Shown here: positions 8,365-17,831 of the stretch, piece by piece | Layout of the letters: the number at the start of each line of letters is the position of its first letter | How positions within the stretch are numbered: the first letter of the stretch is position 1 | Source: Bacteroidales bacterium | GTDB taxonomy: Bacteria > Bacteroidota > Bacteroidia > Bacteroidales > P3 | Reading direction: 5' to 3' | Length of the DNA stretch: 32,636 nucleotides | Assembly: GCA_009777915.1 (NCBI GenBank) | Contig: WRKV01000009.1 | Location: 1-32,636, forward strand | The notes under the pieces: generated by a model | Databases searched by the model: none | What the model was told of the DNA's origin: nothing | Seen by the model: the letters and a program-made list of their open reading frames with translations, nothing else | Program-made: the position numbers and the translations under genes

Positions 8365-11300
8365 TTATTTTTTTTCAAATTCCTTATTTTCGGTTTTCAT
8401 CACTACAACGCAAGTCCTCAAATCGTCTGTCAATTCAATGTTTTGAGCGTTCGAATGGTTGATTTTTTCAACCAAATCCAACGACTCTGCCAAAGTTTCA
8501 GTGCAAATATACGCAAAATTATTCTGAATTGCCAAATTTATTTCATTATTTTTTTCAACAATTAAATTAATTTTGTCAGTAACTTCGAAATTTTGCTCTT
8601 TGCGAATCGTTTGAATACGATTGACCAATTCTCTTGCAATGCCCTCTTCTCTAAGTTCATCGGTGATTGTAACGTCCAAAGCAACGGTCAAAGTGCCTTC
8701 ATTAGCCACCACCCAGCCCGGAATATCCTCAGTGATGATATCCACGTCTGAAATTAGGATTTCGACGGTTTGATTTTCAATGGTCAACATATATTTTCCA
8801 TCGGTTTCCAATTTTTGAATATCACTTTGCGTGAATGTCAGGATTGCTGCGGAAATCGGCTTCATCAACGTACTGTATTTCGGTCCGAGTTGTTTGAAAT
8901 TGGCTTTGATTTTTTTCGTCAAAAAGCCTGTTTCCGTAAGGAATTCGATATGTTTAACATTCACTTCCGATAAAATCAAATGCGAAATTTTTTCGATTTG
9001 GGTTTGCAAATGTTTCGTCATAACAGGAATCATAATTCTCTGTAACGGTTGACGTACGCGGATATTCGAGCGTTTTCTCAACGATAAGACCATCGATGAA
9101 ATTTGTTGTGCCAACTGCATTCGTTCTTCCAATTCTTTGTCAACGATTTTTTCGTCGTTCACCGGAAAGTCCGTTAAATGCACGGATTTGAACGGTTCTT
9201 TTTGTGTTGCATGGTTCAAATCCAAATACAAACGTTCTGCAAAAAACGGTGCAATCGGCGACATCAATTTCGCAATCGTGTTCAAACACGTGTACAGCGT
9301 TTGATACGCCGAAATTTTGTCATCGGAATAGTCGCCTTTCCAAAAACGCCGACGGCACAAACGCACATACCAATTGCTCAAATGTGCATCTACAAAGTCC
9401 TGAATCGCACGACCGGCTTTGGTTGGCTCGTAATCGGAATAACATTCGTCGACATATTTGATCAACGTGTTCAATTCCGACAAAATCCAACGGTCAATTT
9501 CCGGACGTTTTTCGATATCAATATCGGTTTCTTTGTATTCGAATTTGTCAATGTTGGCGTAGAGTGCAAAGAAACTGTACGTGTTGTAAAGCGTTCCGAA
9601 AAATTTGCGTTGCACTTCGGCAATACCTTCAATGTCGAACTTCAAATTGTCCCAAGGTTGTGCGTTCGTAATCATGTACCAACGTGTGGCATCAGGACCG
9701 TATTTGGCAATGGTTTCGAATGGATCGACGCCATTTCCGAGACGTTTCGACATTTTGTTGCCGTTTTTATCCAACACCAAACCATTCGAAACAACTGTTT
9801 TGAACGAAACTTGATCGAACAACATCGTTGCAATTGCGTGAAGTGTGAAAAACCAACCACGAGTTTGATCAATGCCTTCCGCGATGAAATCCGCAGGAAA
9901 CACGCCTTTCAAGTCCGTTTCAAACGGATAGTGATATTGTGCATACGGCATCGCACCGGAGTCGAACCACACATCAATCAAATCCGTTTCGCGGAACATT
10001 TTTTGTCCGTTGGGCGATACCAGCACGATTTCGTCTACATAAGGACGATGAATATCGAACGAATCGTAATTTTCTTTTGAAAAATCGTTCGCCTTAAAAT
10101 CCTTTAATGGCGAGGCTTTCATAAAACCTGCCGTGATCGATTTTTCGATTTCCTGTTGCAGTTGTTCAACCGAACCCACGCAGATTTGTTCCGTTCTGTC
10201 TTCGGTTGTCCAAATCGGCAAAGGCACGCCCCAGTAGCGACTTCGCGACAAATTCCAGTCCACTAAATTTTCGAGCCAATTGCCAAAACGTCCGGTTCCT
10301 GTGGCTTCGGGTTTCCAATAGATGGTTTTGTTCAACTCGATCATGCGTTCTTTGAACGCCGTAGTTTTGATAAACCACGAATCCAACGGATAGTACAGAA
10401 TCGGCTTATCCGTCCGCCAGCAGTGCGGATACGAGTGTTCGTATTTTTCAGATTTGAACGCACGATTTTCGCGTTTCAATTTTACAACGATATCAACATC
10501 TACGGGAATTGTGGTCTTAGGATTGTAGTCTGCCTCGTATTCCGGTTTCACGAAACGCCCTGCAAATTCGCCCATTTCAACAATAAAACGTCCGGTTTTA
10601 TCAACCATCGTCAGTGCACCGATTCCGTTTTGTTTGGCAACACGGAAGTCATCCGCACCAAAACTCGGAGCGATATGAACGATGCCGGTTCCATCTTCCG
10701 TTGTTACGAAATCGCCTGTGAGTACGCGGAAAGCATCGCCTTCTTCGGGTTGTGCGTATGGCAATAATTGTTCGTAGCGACAGCCTTCCAAATCACTTCC
10801 TTTCAGTTCGCAAACCAATTGATACGGCAAGTTTTTTTTGTCGTCCGAAAGAACTAACTCCGTCGTATTTTCAACTTGATTTTTCGGGTCAAAATATTTG
10901 GCAACCGTGTCTTTTCCGAGAATCACCGTAATCGGCTCAAACGTGTATGGATTAAAGGTTTTCAGCATCACGTAAGTGATATTTTTCCCAACACAAAGAG
11001 CAGTATTTGAGGGCAAAGTCCAGGGTGTTGTTGTCCATGCGAGGAAAAATAAATCTCCAAAAGTACTGTCGTCATTGCGAGTCGCAGGCGTGGCAATCCC
11101 CTTATTGCAGGGGGATTTCTCGCTTTGCTCGAAATGACGGAACAGCTTCTCTGATTCTTCGTTTTTCACGATCTTAAATTGTGCAACAAGAGTCGTATCT
11201 TTCACATTTCGATAGCACCCCGGTTGATTAAGTTCATGCGTCGAAAGCCCTGTCCCTGCTGCCGGAGAGTAAGGTTGAATCGTGTAACCTTTGTAAAGTA

Positions 11301-11814
11301 AATCCTTTTTGTAAAGTTGGCTCAACAAATACCAAACCGTTTCGATATATTTGTTTTCGTAGGTTACATAAGGATTGTCCAAATCTACCCAGTAGCCCAT
11401 TTTTTGGGTTAAATCGTCCCACAAATCCGTATATTTCATCACTTCCGTGCGACATTCTTTGTTGTAATCTTCAACAGAAATTGTTTTACCGATATCTTCT
11501 TTGGTGATGCCAAGTTTTTTTTCAACGCCGATTTCTACGGGTAATCCGTGTGTATCCCAGCCCGCTTTTCGTGTAACATGAAAGCCTTTGAGCGTTTTGT
11601 AGCGACAAAAAATATCTTTGATAGCACGAGCCATCACGTGATGAATTCCCGGCACACCATTTGCCGAAGGCGGACCTTCGTAAAACACAAAAGAAGTAGA
11701 GTTTTGGCGGATTTTCAAACTTTCGTGAAAAATGTTTTGGTCTTCCCAAAATTTCAGGATTTCCTCACCAATCCGCGTTAAGCTAAGATGTTTGTATTCG
11801 TTGTAAGTAGACAT
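8365..11814 (-). CDS. ileS: Isoleucyl-tRNA synthetase
   Basis: YEGPPSANGVPGIHH (HIGH region), KMSKRLGNG (KMSKS), AWTTTPWTLPSNTAL editing-domain motif. Confidence 0.95.
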   Translation of the reverse strand: MSTYNEYKHLSLTRIGEEILKFWEDQNIFHESLKIRQNSTSFVFYEGPPSANGVPGIHHVMARAIKDIFCRYKTLKGFHVTRKAGWDTHGLPVEIGVEKKLGITKEDIGKTISVEDYNKECRTEVMKYTDLWDDLTQKMGYWVDLDNPYVTYENKYIETVWYLLSQLYKKDLLYKGYTIQPYSPAAGTGLSTHELNQPGCYRNVKDTTLVAQFKIVKNEESEKLFRHFEQSEKSPCNKGIATPATRNDDSTFGDLFFLAWTTTPWTLPSNTALCVGKNITYVMLKTFNPYTFEPITVILGKDTVAKYFDPKNQVENTTELVLSDDKKNLPYQLVCELKGSDLEGCRYEQLLPYAQPEEGDAFRVLTGDFVTTEDGTGIVHIAPSFGADDFRVAKQNGIGALTMVDKTGRFIVEMGEFAGRFVKPEYEADYNPKTTIPVDVDIVVKLKRENRAFKSEKYEHSYPHCWRTDKPILYYPLDSWFIKTTAFKERMIELNKTIYWKPEATGTGRFGNWLENLVDWNLSRSRYWGVPLPIWTTEDRTEQICVGSVEQLQQEIEKSITAGFMKASPLKDFKANDFSKENYDSFDIHRPYVDEIVLVSPNGQKMFRETDLIDVWFDSGAMPYAQYHYPFETDLKGVFPADFIAEGIDQTRGWFFTLHAIATMLFDQVSFKTVVSNGLVLDKNGNKMSKRLGNGVDPFETIAKYGPDATRWYMITNAQPWDNLKFDIEGIAEVQRKFFGTLYNTYSFFALYANIDKFEYKETDIDIEKRPEIDRWILSELNTLIKYVDECYSDYEPTKAGRAIQDFVDAHLSNWYVRLCRRRFWKGDYSDDKISAYQTLYTCLNTIAKLMSPIAPFFAERLYLDLNHATQKEPFKSVHLTDFPVNDEKIVDKELEERMQLAQQISSMVLSLRKRSNIRVRQPLQRIMIPVMTKHLQTQIEKISHLILSEVNVKHIEFLTETGFLTKKIKANFKQLGPKYSTLMKPISAAILTFTQSDIQKLETDGKYMLTIENQTVEILISDVDIITEDIPGWVVANEGTLTVALDVTITDELREEGIARELVNRIQTIRKEQNFEVTDKINLIVEKNNEINLAIQNNFAYICTETLAESLDLVEKINHSNAQNIELTDDLRTCVVVMKTENKEFEKK
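11071..11140. repeat. Palindromic dispersed-type repeat (GTCATTGCGAG...CTCGAAATGAC) embedded in-frame in ileS
   Basis: Outer arms GTCATTGCGAG/CTCGAAATGAC, inner stem AATCCCC/GGGGGATT; encodes RHFEQSEKSPCNKGIATPATRNDD. Confidence 0.85.
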
Positions 11815-11866
11815 TTTATTTTTATTAAGGCACAAAGATACAAAAAAAAGTTTGAATATGCAAGTC

Positions 11867-11905
11867 GTATTCGGTCGCTTTGCGACCTCATGATTTTTTT
11901 ACGCT
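11867..11905. repeat. Dispersed repeat GTATTCGGTCGCTTTGCGACCTCATG(A)TTTTTTTACGCT
   Basis: Near-identical copy at 32029-32066. Confidence 0.8.
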
Positions 11906-12000
11906 GTGCCGTTTCTATTTACGATTTACGGATTTACTATTTACTATTTGGCGAAGCGTAAATTGTACATTTGTAAATCGTACATCGTAACTACATTTAC

Positions 12001-12108
12001 TATTCACTAAATTTCGTGAGGTTATTAACAAAATCGGAAAGTTATTAACAATTTAACACTTTTTAACAAAAAAAATATACGAAAATCGGGGGGTCGAGCG
12101 TTATATAG
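12001..12108 (+). repeat. Dispersed ~110 bp intergenic element, copy B, directly upstream of the DUF2851 gene
   Basis: Matches reverse complement of 2357-2472. Confidence 0.85.
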
Positions 12109-12132
12109 GTAACAACCAAAGATTAAAAAAAA

Positions 12133-13401
12133 ATGACCGAAGATTTTTTACATTATTTATGGAGGTTTCAGATATGGAATGCTCCTTTGCAGACGTCCAA
12201 TGGCGATTCTGTTGAAGTATTAAAGCCCGGATTTCACAATACCGATGGCGGTCCTGACTTTTTAGATGCTCGCATTCGCATCGGAGACACGCTCTGGGCG
12301 GGACATGTAGAGATTCACATCAAAAGTTCCGATTGGTATGCTCATCATCACGAAAAAGATCCTGCGTACAATTCCGTAATTTTGCATATCGTTTATGACA
12401 ACGATGTTTCTGCGAAACGCTCGATTGGCACAACGATTCCGACGTGTTCGATTCGAGAAAAGTTCTCGAAAAATGTTTTTGAAACATTTTCAAATTGGCG
12501 GGAAAACAGAGGGTTTGTGCCTTGCGAAAAGCATTTGCAAAATCTGTCGGAATCCAAACGGGTTATGCTTTTGGAGCGTTTGAATATCGAGCGTTTGGAA
12601 GAAAAAGTGAACGAAATTTTGATTGATTTGGCGTACAATCTCAACTCGTGGGAAGAAACGTTTTATCAACATTTGTTGCGAAGTTTTGGACTAAAAATCA
12701 ATGCCGAATCCTTTCATCAAATTGCGAAACGCACATCGTTGAAATTTCTGCAAAAGCACGCTGATAACCGATTTCAGATCGAAGCTATGTTGTTTGGTCA
12801 AGCTCAATTGTTAAATTCAACATTCAACGATTCCTATCCCAAAGCATTGCAAGAGGAGTACGCATTTTTACAACAAAAATTCAAATTAATTCCGATTTCA
12901 GAGGGATTGGTGAATTTTCTACGATTGCGACCATGCTCATTTCCTACGCTTCGTTTGGCGTTTTTTGCATCGCTCATTCAAAGGAAAAGCCAGATTTTTC
13001 AAGATATTCTGCATATTCAAAATGTAGATGACGGATTGAAATTATTGCAGGTTGATGTGTCGGATTATTGGAAAACGCATTATATTTTCGATAAATTATC
13101 CGTTGAAAAGCCTAAAGAATTGGGGTATTCCGCACGATATTCCATTTTCATCAATACGATTATTCCGTTTTTATTTGCTTTTGGAAAACTTCGCGACAAG
13201 CCGGTAATTTCCGACAGAGCACTCGGTTTTTTACAAGATTTACCTGCCGAAAATAATCATTTAATTCGTCAATGGGAATCCTGTGGAATCCCTGCAAACA
13301 CTGCCTCTGACAGTCAAGCACTGCTGACGTTGAAAAAGCATTATTGCGATCAAAAAAAATGTTTGCAGTGCAGTATTGGGATTGAGTTATTGAAAGTATG
13401 A
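12133..13401 (+). CDS. DUF2851 family protein
   Basis: EDFLHYLWRFQIW...GFHNTDGGPDFLDARIRIGDTLWAGHVEIHIKSSDWYAHHH pattern; C-terminal C-x(4)-C-x2-C. Confidence 0.85.
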   Translation: MTEDFLHYLWRFQIWNAPLQTSNGDSVEVLKPGFHNTDGGPDFLDARIRIGDTLWAGHVEIHIKSSDWYAHHHEKDPAYNSVILHIVYDNDVSAKRSIGTTIPTCSIREKFSKNVFETFSNWRENRGFVPCEKHLQNLSESKRVMLLERLNIERLEEKVNEILIDLAYNLNSWEETFYQHLLRSFGLKINAESFHQIAKRTSLKFLQKHADNRFQIEAMLFGQAQLLNSTFNDSYPKALQEEYAFLQQKFKLIPISEGLVNFLRLRPCSFPTLRLAFFASLIQRKSQIFQDILHIQNVDDGLKLLQVDVSDYWKTHYIFDKLSVEKPKELGYSARYSIFINTIIPFLFAFGKLRDKPVISDRALGFLQDLPAENNHLIRQWESCGIPANTASDSQALLTLKKHYCDQKKCLQCSIGIELLKV

Positions 13402-13423
13402 CGGGCGATATGGCGTTCAACTC

Positions 13424-13879
13424 TTAACTCAAACTTCGACTCATCTCTCGTCGTAAATCTTTTTCTTTGATACTCTCGCGTTTGTCGTAAGCCTTTTTAC
13501 CTTTGGCAAGAGCGATATTCAACTTGGCATAACCGCGTTCGTCGATAAATAAAAGTGTCGGAATAATCGTCAAACCCTTGTCTTTGATGCGAAGTTCGAG
13601 CTTTTTCAATTCCTTCCTGTTGAGCAAAAGTTTACGCTCGGCTTTGGGTTGATGATTGAGATAAGTTCCAAAACGATATTCGGCAATATGCATATTTTTT
13701 ACAAACAATTCGTTGTTGAAAAATGCACAATATGCATCGGTGATATTGGCTTTTCCATCGCGAATAGACTTTATCTCTGTCCCACGTAAGACAAGCCCTG
13801 CCGTGAATTTTTCAAGAAAAAAATACTCGAATTCGGCTCGCTTGTTTTTAATTTTTATATGGTTTATTCGTTTGCTCAT
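13424..13879 (-). CDS. smpB: SsrA-binding protein SmpB
   Basis: [40 protein letters not shown]...[20 protein letters not shown]. Confidence 0.95.
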   Translation of the reverse strand: MSKRINHIKIKNKRAEFEYFFLEKFTAGLVLRGTEIKSIRDGKANITDAYCAFFNNELFVKNMHIAEYRFGTYLNHQPKAERKLLLNRKELKKLELRIKDKGLTIIPTLLFIDERGYAKLNIALAKGKKAYDKRESIKEKDLRREMSRSLS

Positions 13880-13928
13880 TTTTTTTATTGGTTTGCAAAA
13901 TTACGATTTTTTTTGTAACTTTGCAACT

Positions 13929-15029
13929 ATGAGTCCAAAAAATAATAAAAACTGGGGCTGGATATTAATCAACAGTACGGCGATATTCCTTGCTGTTTTG
14001 TTGCTGTTTGCATTTATAGCAACCTACGTGAACCCCGCCAAATTCGTGTGGTTTGCGTATTTCGGATTGGTATTTCCTCCCCTGTTGGCAACCAACATTT
14101 TGCTCTTCGTTTTTTTGTTGTTCAATTGGAAAAAAACAACCGTTCTTCCGTTAGTCGCCATAGCATTGAATTGGTCGAACATTCAAACTATGGCACAATT
14201 CAAGAGTGCAGAGTTTGATACGAATGAAAAAAAAATCAGAATTCTTTCGTATAATGTCGATTTGTTCGACTATTATGGTCATGTCAATTCGGAAAAAGGA
14301 CAAACGCAACGTGAAATTTTAGGTTTTTTAGTTCAAGAATCTCCGGATATCATCTGTTTTCAAGAGTTTAGAGAAGATTTGAATCAATCGCAAATCACTC
14401 GTTTTTTGAGAGAAAACGCCGGACTGAAATACACTTCAATATCGCGCATCAATAATCACATGGCTTTTGGCAATAAAATTTATTCCAAATTTCCCATCAT
14501 TTATGACAGTTTGGTTCGATTTGAAAATTCGAAAAACATGATTGTTTTTGCAGATATTTTGGCGTATGGCGATACGATTCGAGTGTTTAATTTTCATTTG
14601 GAATCCATCGGATTTCAAAAGGACGATGATGCGTTTTATTACGATTTGATTTCTACACCAACCGAAACGTCCGACATCAGAAAAGGCGTAGGACGAATGA
14701 TTTCGAAAATGAATAAGGCTTACGCTAAACGTGCGGAACAATCTAAAATTTTAGCACAATTAATTACCGATTCGCCCTACAAAACCATTGCTTGCGGAGA
14801 TTTGAACGATATGCCGGTTTCGTTTGCTTATCGACAAGTTTCCCAAAATATGAACGATAGTTTTCGTGCACGCGGCTTTGGTTTGGGAACCTCGTATAGC
14901 GGTGTGTATCCATCGTTTCGGATAGATTACGTATTCTTTTCCGAAGGATTTTATTGTGAAAATTTTACAACGATTCGCGTTAAATATTCTGACCATTTTC
15001 CGGTATGTTCCGATTTAAAAATTGATTAA
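13929..15029 (+). CDS. Endonuclease/exonuclease/phosphatase family protein with N-terminal TM helices
   Basis: ILSYNVDLFD, DIICFQEFRED, ACGDLNDMP, KYSDHFPV motifs; start 13929 follows promoter TAACTTTGCA. Confidence 0.85.
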   Translation: MSPKNNKNWGWILINSTAIFLAVLLLFAFIATYVNPAKFVWFAYFGLVFPPLLATNILLFVFLLFNWKKTTVLPLVAIALNWSNIQTMAQFKSAEFDTNEKKIRILSYNVDLFDYYGHVNSEKGQTQREILGFLVQESPDIICFQEFREDLNQSQITRFLRENAGLKYTSISRINNHMAFGNKIYSKFPIIYDSLVRFENSKNMIVFADILAYGDTIRVFNFHLESIGFQKDDDAFYYDLISTPTETSDIRKGVGRMISKMNKAYAKRAEQSKILAQLITDSPYKTIACGDLNDMPVSFAYRQVSQNMNDSFRARGFGLGTSYSGVYPSFRIDYVFFSEGFYCENFTTIRVKYSDHFPVCSDLKID

Positions 15030-15031
15030 TT

Positions 15032-16150
15032 ATGAGAAATTTTGGCACGCTATTAAGCACTTTTTTACTCTTTCCATTGACTGCATTTGCTCATCAACCA
15101 CAAGCCGATACCATCGGCATGAAAATCACGCGTACCTTGAAAACCATCGAAACAACGGCTTTTGTCAAACAAAGCATAGACAGCATTGTAAGTTTGGATT
15201 CGCTTGGAAAAGCAAACAAAATTACCCTTGTTACCTACGATACGTTGAGAGGAACAGAAGCAACCGATATCACAGATACAAGTTATTTTGTGATAAAACC
15301 TCTCAAACATTGGAAATTACAATCCCAATCAGATGCAACGTTAACTCAAATCAATCGCTGGAATTGGGCACAAGGAGGAATCAATGTGTTTTCGATACTT
15401 TTGTCGAGTAATTTTGTTGCAAATTATGCACACGGACTTTCAACATGGCGAACGGAATTGGACTGGAGATATGCCGGAGATTTGCAAGAAAACGATAAAT
15501 GGTTCAAAACGCAAGACCGTTTCAATATCGTGTCGCAGTACGGATTTAAGGCTTCTCCCACTTGGAATTACAGCGGTTTGTTTGAATTCAACACGCAATT
15601 ATTTGACGGTTTCAAACGAGGAGAAACAACCCTTATTTCAAGTTTTCTTTCACCTGCCAGATCCACGTTTTCGTTAGGTATGACGTACAGTAACAATGTT
15701 TCGAGTTTGACCGCACCTAATGCGAAAAATCCGAATTTAATAGATTTATTTTTATCTCCGGTAGCATACAGAGCTACTTATGTAAGGGATACAACTTTGA
15801 GCACACGCTTTGATGTCGCACCGAACGAACATTGGTTGTCTACGTTTGGCGTAATGCTCCGATTAGACAATAGACACCTGTTAACTAAAAATCTCTCTTT
15901 GCGGAATAGATTGAATTTGTTTGCAAATATATTAGAGATGAAAGATCAGTTTGTAACTGTGGATTGGCGAATAAATTTCGATATTCGATTGACCAGACAT
16001 TTTACATTGGGTCTTGAAACATGGTTGATTTACGATCCAACGGTTTGGTTCGATAAAACGCTTGCAGACGAAACAATAGAAAGAGAACGAAAAACTCAAT
16101 TTCAACAAAGTTTAATGTTGAGATTTTCTTACAAAATCGCTAATTACTAA
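15032..16150 (+). CDS. DUF3078 domain-containing (outer-membrane-associated) protein
   Basis: Signal peptide; WNWAQGGINVFSILLSSNFVANYAHG...WRTELDWRYAGDLQENDKWFKTQDRFNI pattern. Confidence 0.75.
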   Translation: MRNFGTLLSTFLLFPLTAFAHQPQADTIGMKITRTLKTIETTAFVKQSIDSIVSLDSLGKANKITLVTYDTLRGTEATDITDTSYFVIKPLKHWKLQSQSDATLTQINRWNWAQGGINVFSILLSSNFVANYAHGLSTWRTELDWRYAGDLQENDKWFKTQDRFNIVSQYGFKASPTWNYSGLFEFNTQLFDGFKRGETTLISSFLSPARSTFSLGMTYSNNVSSLTAPNAKNPNLIDLFLSPVAYRATYVRDTTLSTRFDVAPNEHWLSTFGVMLRLDNRHLLTKNLSLRNRLNLFANILEMKDQFVTVDWRINFDIRLTRHFTLGLETWLIYDPTVWFDKTLADETIERERKTQFQQSLMLRFSYKIANY

Positions 16151-16881
16151 GCATTCCAAATTTCCCAAGCCCGTTCGGCTTGTAAATGCAGCATGTCGAG
16201 ACCGTTTTTGATGGTCGCACCTTGTGCTTTCGATTTAGTCAAAAAGAGCGTTTCATCGGGAGTATAAACCAAATCGTAGCATAGAAAATCCGATGTAATT
16301 TTTTCGTAAGGCAAATCCGGGAAAGTCTCTATATTAGGGGTCATTCCGAGTGGCGTGGTATTGATTAAAATATTCGCATCGCCGAAACCGTTTTGATGCA
16401 AATCCTCGTAACTCAATGCTGTTGCGGTTTTTTGTCGAGACACAAATTGGTACGGAATTTGATGCTTCCGCAAAATGTACGCCACCGCCGCCGCTGCACC
16501 TCCGGTACCAAGTACGAGTGCAGAACGATGATGCGGTTTTACGAACGATAAAAAACTTTGTTCGAATCCGAAAACATCAGAATTATAGCCGATCAATTTG
16601 CCGTCTTTTTGAAATTTAATCACGTTTACAGCACCTGCCTCACTCGCAGATTCATCTAAGCCATCAAGAAATGGTATCACTGTTTTTTTGTACGGAATCG
16701 TAACATTCAAACCGCATAAGTTCGAATGTTTTTTCAGTAAGTCCGGAAACTCCGAAATGTCCGCCAATGGGTGCAATTCATAAAAGGAATCGCTTAAGTT
16801 TTCACGTTCAAATTTTGCCGAAAAATAACCTTTCGAAAAGGATACTTTTAACGGATAGCCGATAAGTCCGAATTGTTTCAT
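16147..16881 (-). CDS. aroE: Shikimate dehydrogenase
   Basis: FGLIGYPLKVSFSKGYF, GLNVTIPYKKTVIPFLD, VLGTGGAAAAV, LINTTPLGM, NGLDMLHLQAERAWEIW. Confidence 0.92.
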   Translation of the reverse strand: MKQFGLIGYPLKVSFSKGYFSAKFERENLSDSFYELHPLADISEFPDLLKKHSNLCGLNVTIPYKKTVIPFLDGLDESASEAGAVNVIKFQKDGKLIGYNSDVFGFEQSFLSFVKPHHRSALVLGTGGAAAAVAYILRKHQIPYQFVSRQKTATALSYEDLHQNGFGDANILINTTPLGMTPNIETFPDLPYEKITSDFLCYDLVYTPDETLFLTKSKAQGATIKNGLDMLHLQAERAWEIWNA

Positions 16882-17816
16882 AATGATGATTTTTTTGAAA
16901 ATTGTTTTGCGATTAATTCAATTCCAAGCACGATGATAATCCCCGCAACGCAAGTCGTAGCTGTGACTACAACCATTTCGTTGGGCAGTGCATTACCAAC
17001 GGTTTCGCACAGCGACACACCGTCTGCATCAATTCCTTCGCACACCGTTTTTTTCCAGGGCCAAATAATTCGCAAAGATCCAATGATAAAGCCGGTCATC
17101 AAAGCGACCACTTTGTCGTGATATCTTTTCAGCAACCACGAAAGTACATTCGAAAACGCAACCAATCCGGTCAAACAGCCTGCGATATATACAGCTATAT
17201 AAGTCACATTGAAATCTTTGATTGCCACAACAAGCGTATGATACGCACCCATCAGAAGCAACACAAATGTGCCCGAAGTGCCGGGCATGATGAAGGCACA
17301 ACTCGCCAAAGCCGAGCAGATAAAGAAGTACCATAGTGGAACGATGGTTGATGTGTCGTGCGGCTGAATAGGCAGTGCAAATGCGATAGCAATCCCGACA
17401 GCGCTCAACGCATAGCAAACCCACGTCCAACGCCGAATTTTCTTAGAGACCAAGACGATGGAGGCGATAATCAATCCGAAAACGAAACCATAAAAAGGAA
17501 GTGGATAATTGACCAACAAATGTTTCACAAGACTTACTGTAGCAGCGATGGCTACTATCATTCCGAATGCCAGAGCGACGACAAAATTACCATTGAATGC
17601 CGTCCAAAAATCTGTGATGCGTTGTATAAAACTTTTCTTTCCGAATAGTTGTTTGAATGCCGGAAGTGCACCTTTGATGGTGTTGAGTAATTCTTGGTAA
17701 ATGCCGATAACAAAGGCAATCGTGCCTCCCGATATACCGGGGAGAAATTCAACTGCACCCACAGCCATACCTTTCAAACTGAGAACAGCGTAATCTAAAA
17801 GTGAACGTTTTTTCAT
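16878..17816 (-). CDS. DUF368 domain-containing membrane protein
   Basis: GMAVGAVEFLPGISGGTIAFVIGIYQELL and IMPGTSGTFVLLLMGAYHTL motifs. Confidence 0.88.
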   Translation of the reverse strand: MKKRSLLDYAVLSLKGMAVGAVEFLPGISGGTIAFVIGIYQELLNTIKGALPAFKQLFGKKSFIQRITDFWTAFNGNFVVALAFGMIVAIAATVSLVKHLLVNYPLPFYGFVFGLIIASIVLVSKKIRRWTWVCYALSAVGIAIAFALPIQPHDTSTIVPLWYFFICSALASCAFIMPGTSGTFVLLLMGAYHTLVVAIKDFNVTYIAVYIAGCLTGLVAFSNVLSWLLKRYHDKVVALMTGFIIGSLRIIWPWKKTVCEGIDADGVSLCETVGNALPNEMVVVTATTCVAGIIIVLGIELIAKQFSKKSSL

Positions 17817-17831
17817 ATATTTTTGGGTCAA

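Noticed and set aside
9178-10080. 300 aa + strand ORF antisense to ileS
   Set aside because: Shadow ORF of ileS codon usage; no domain or promoter.
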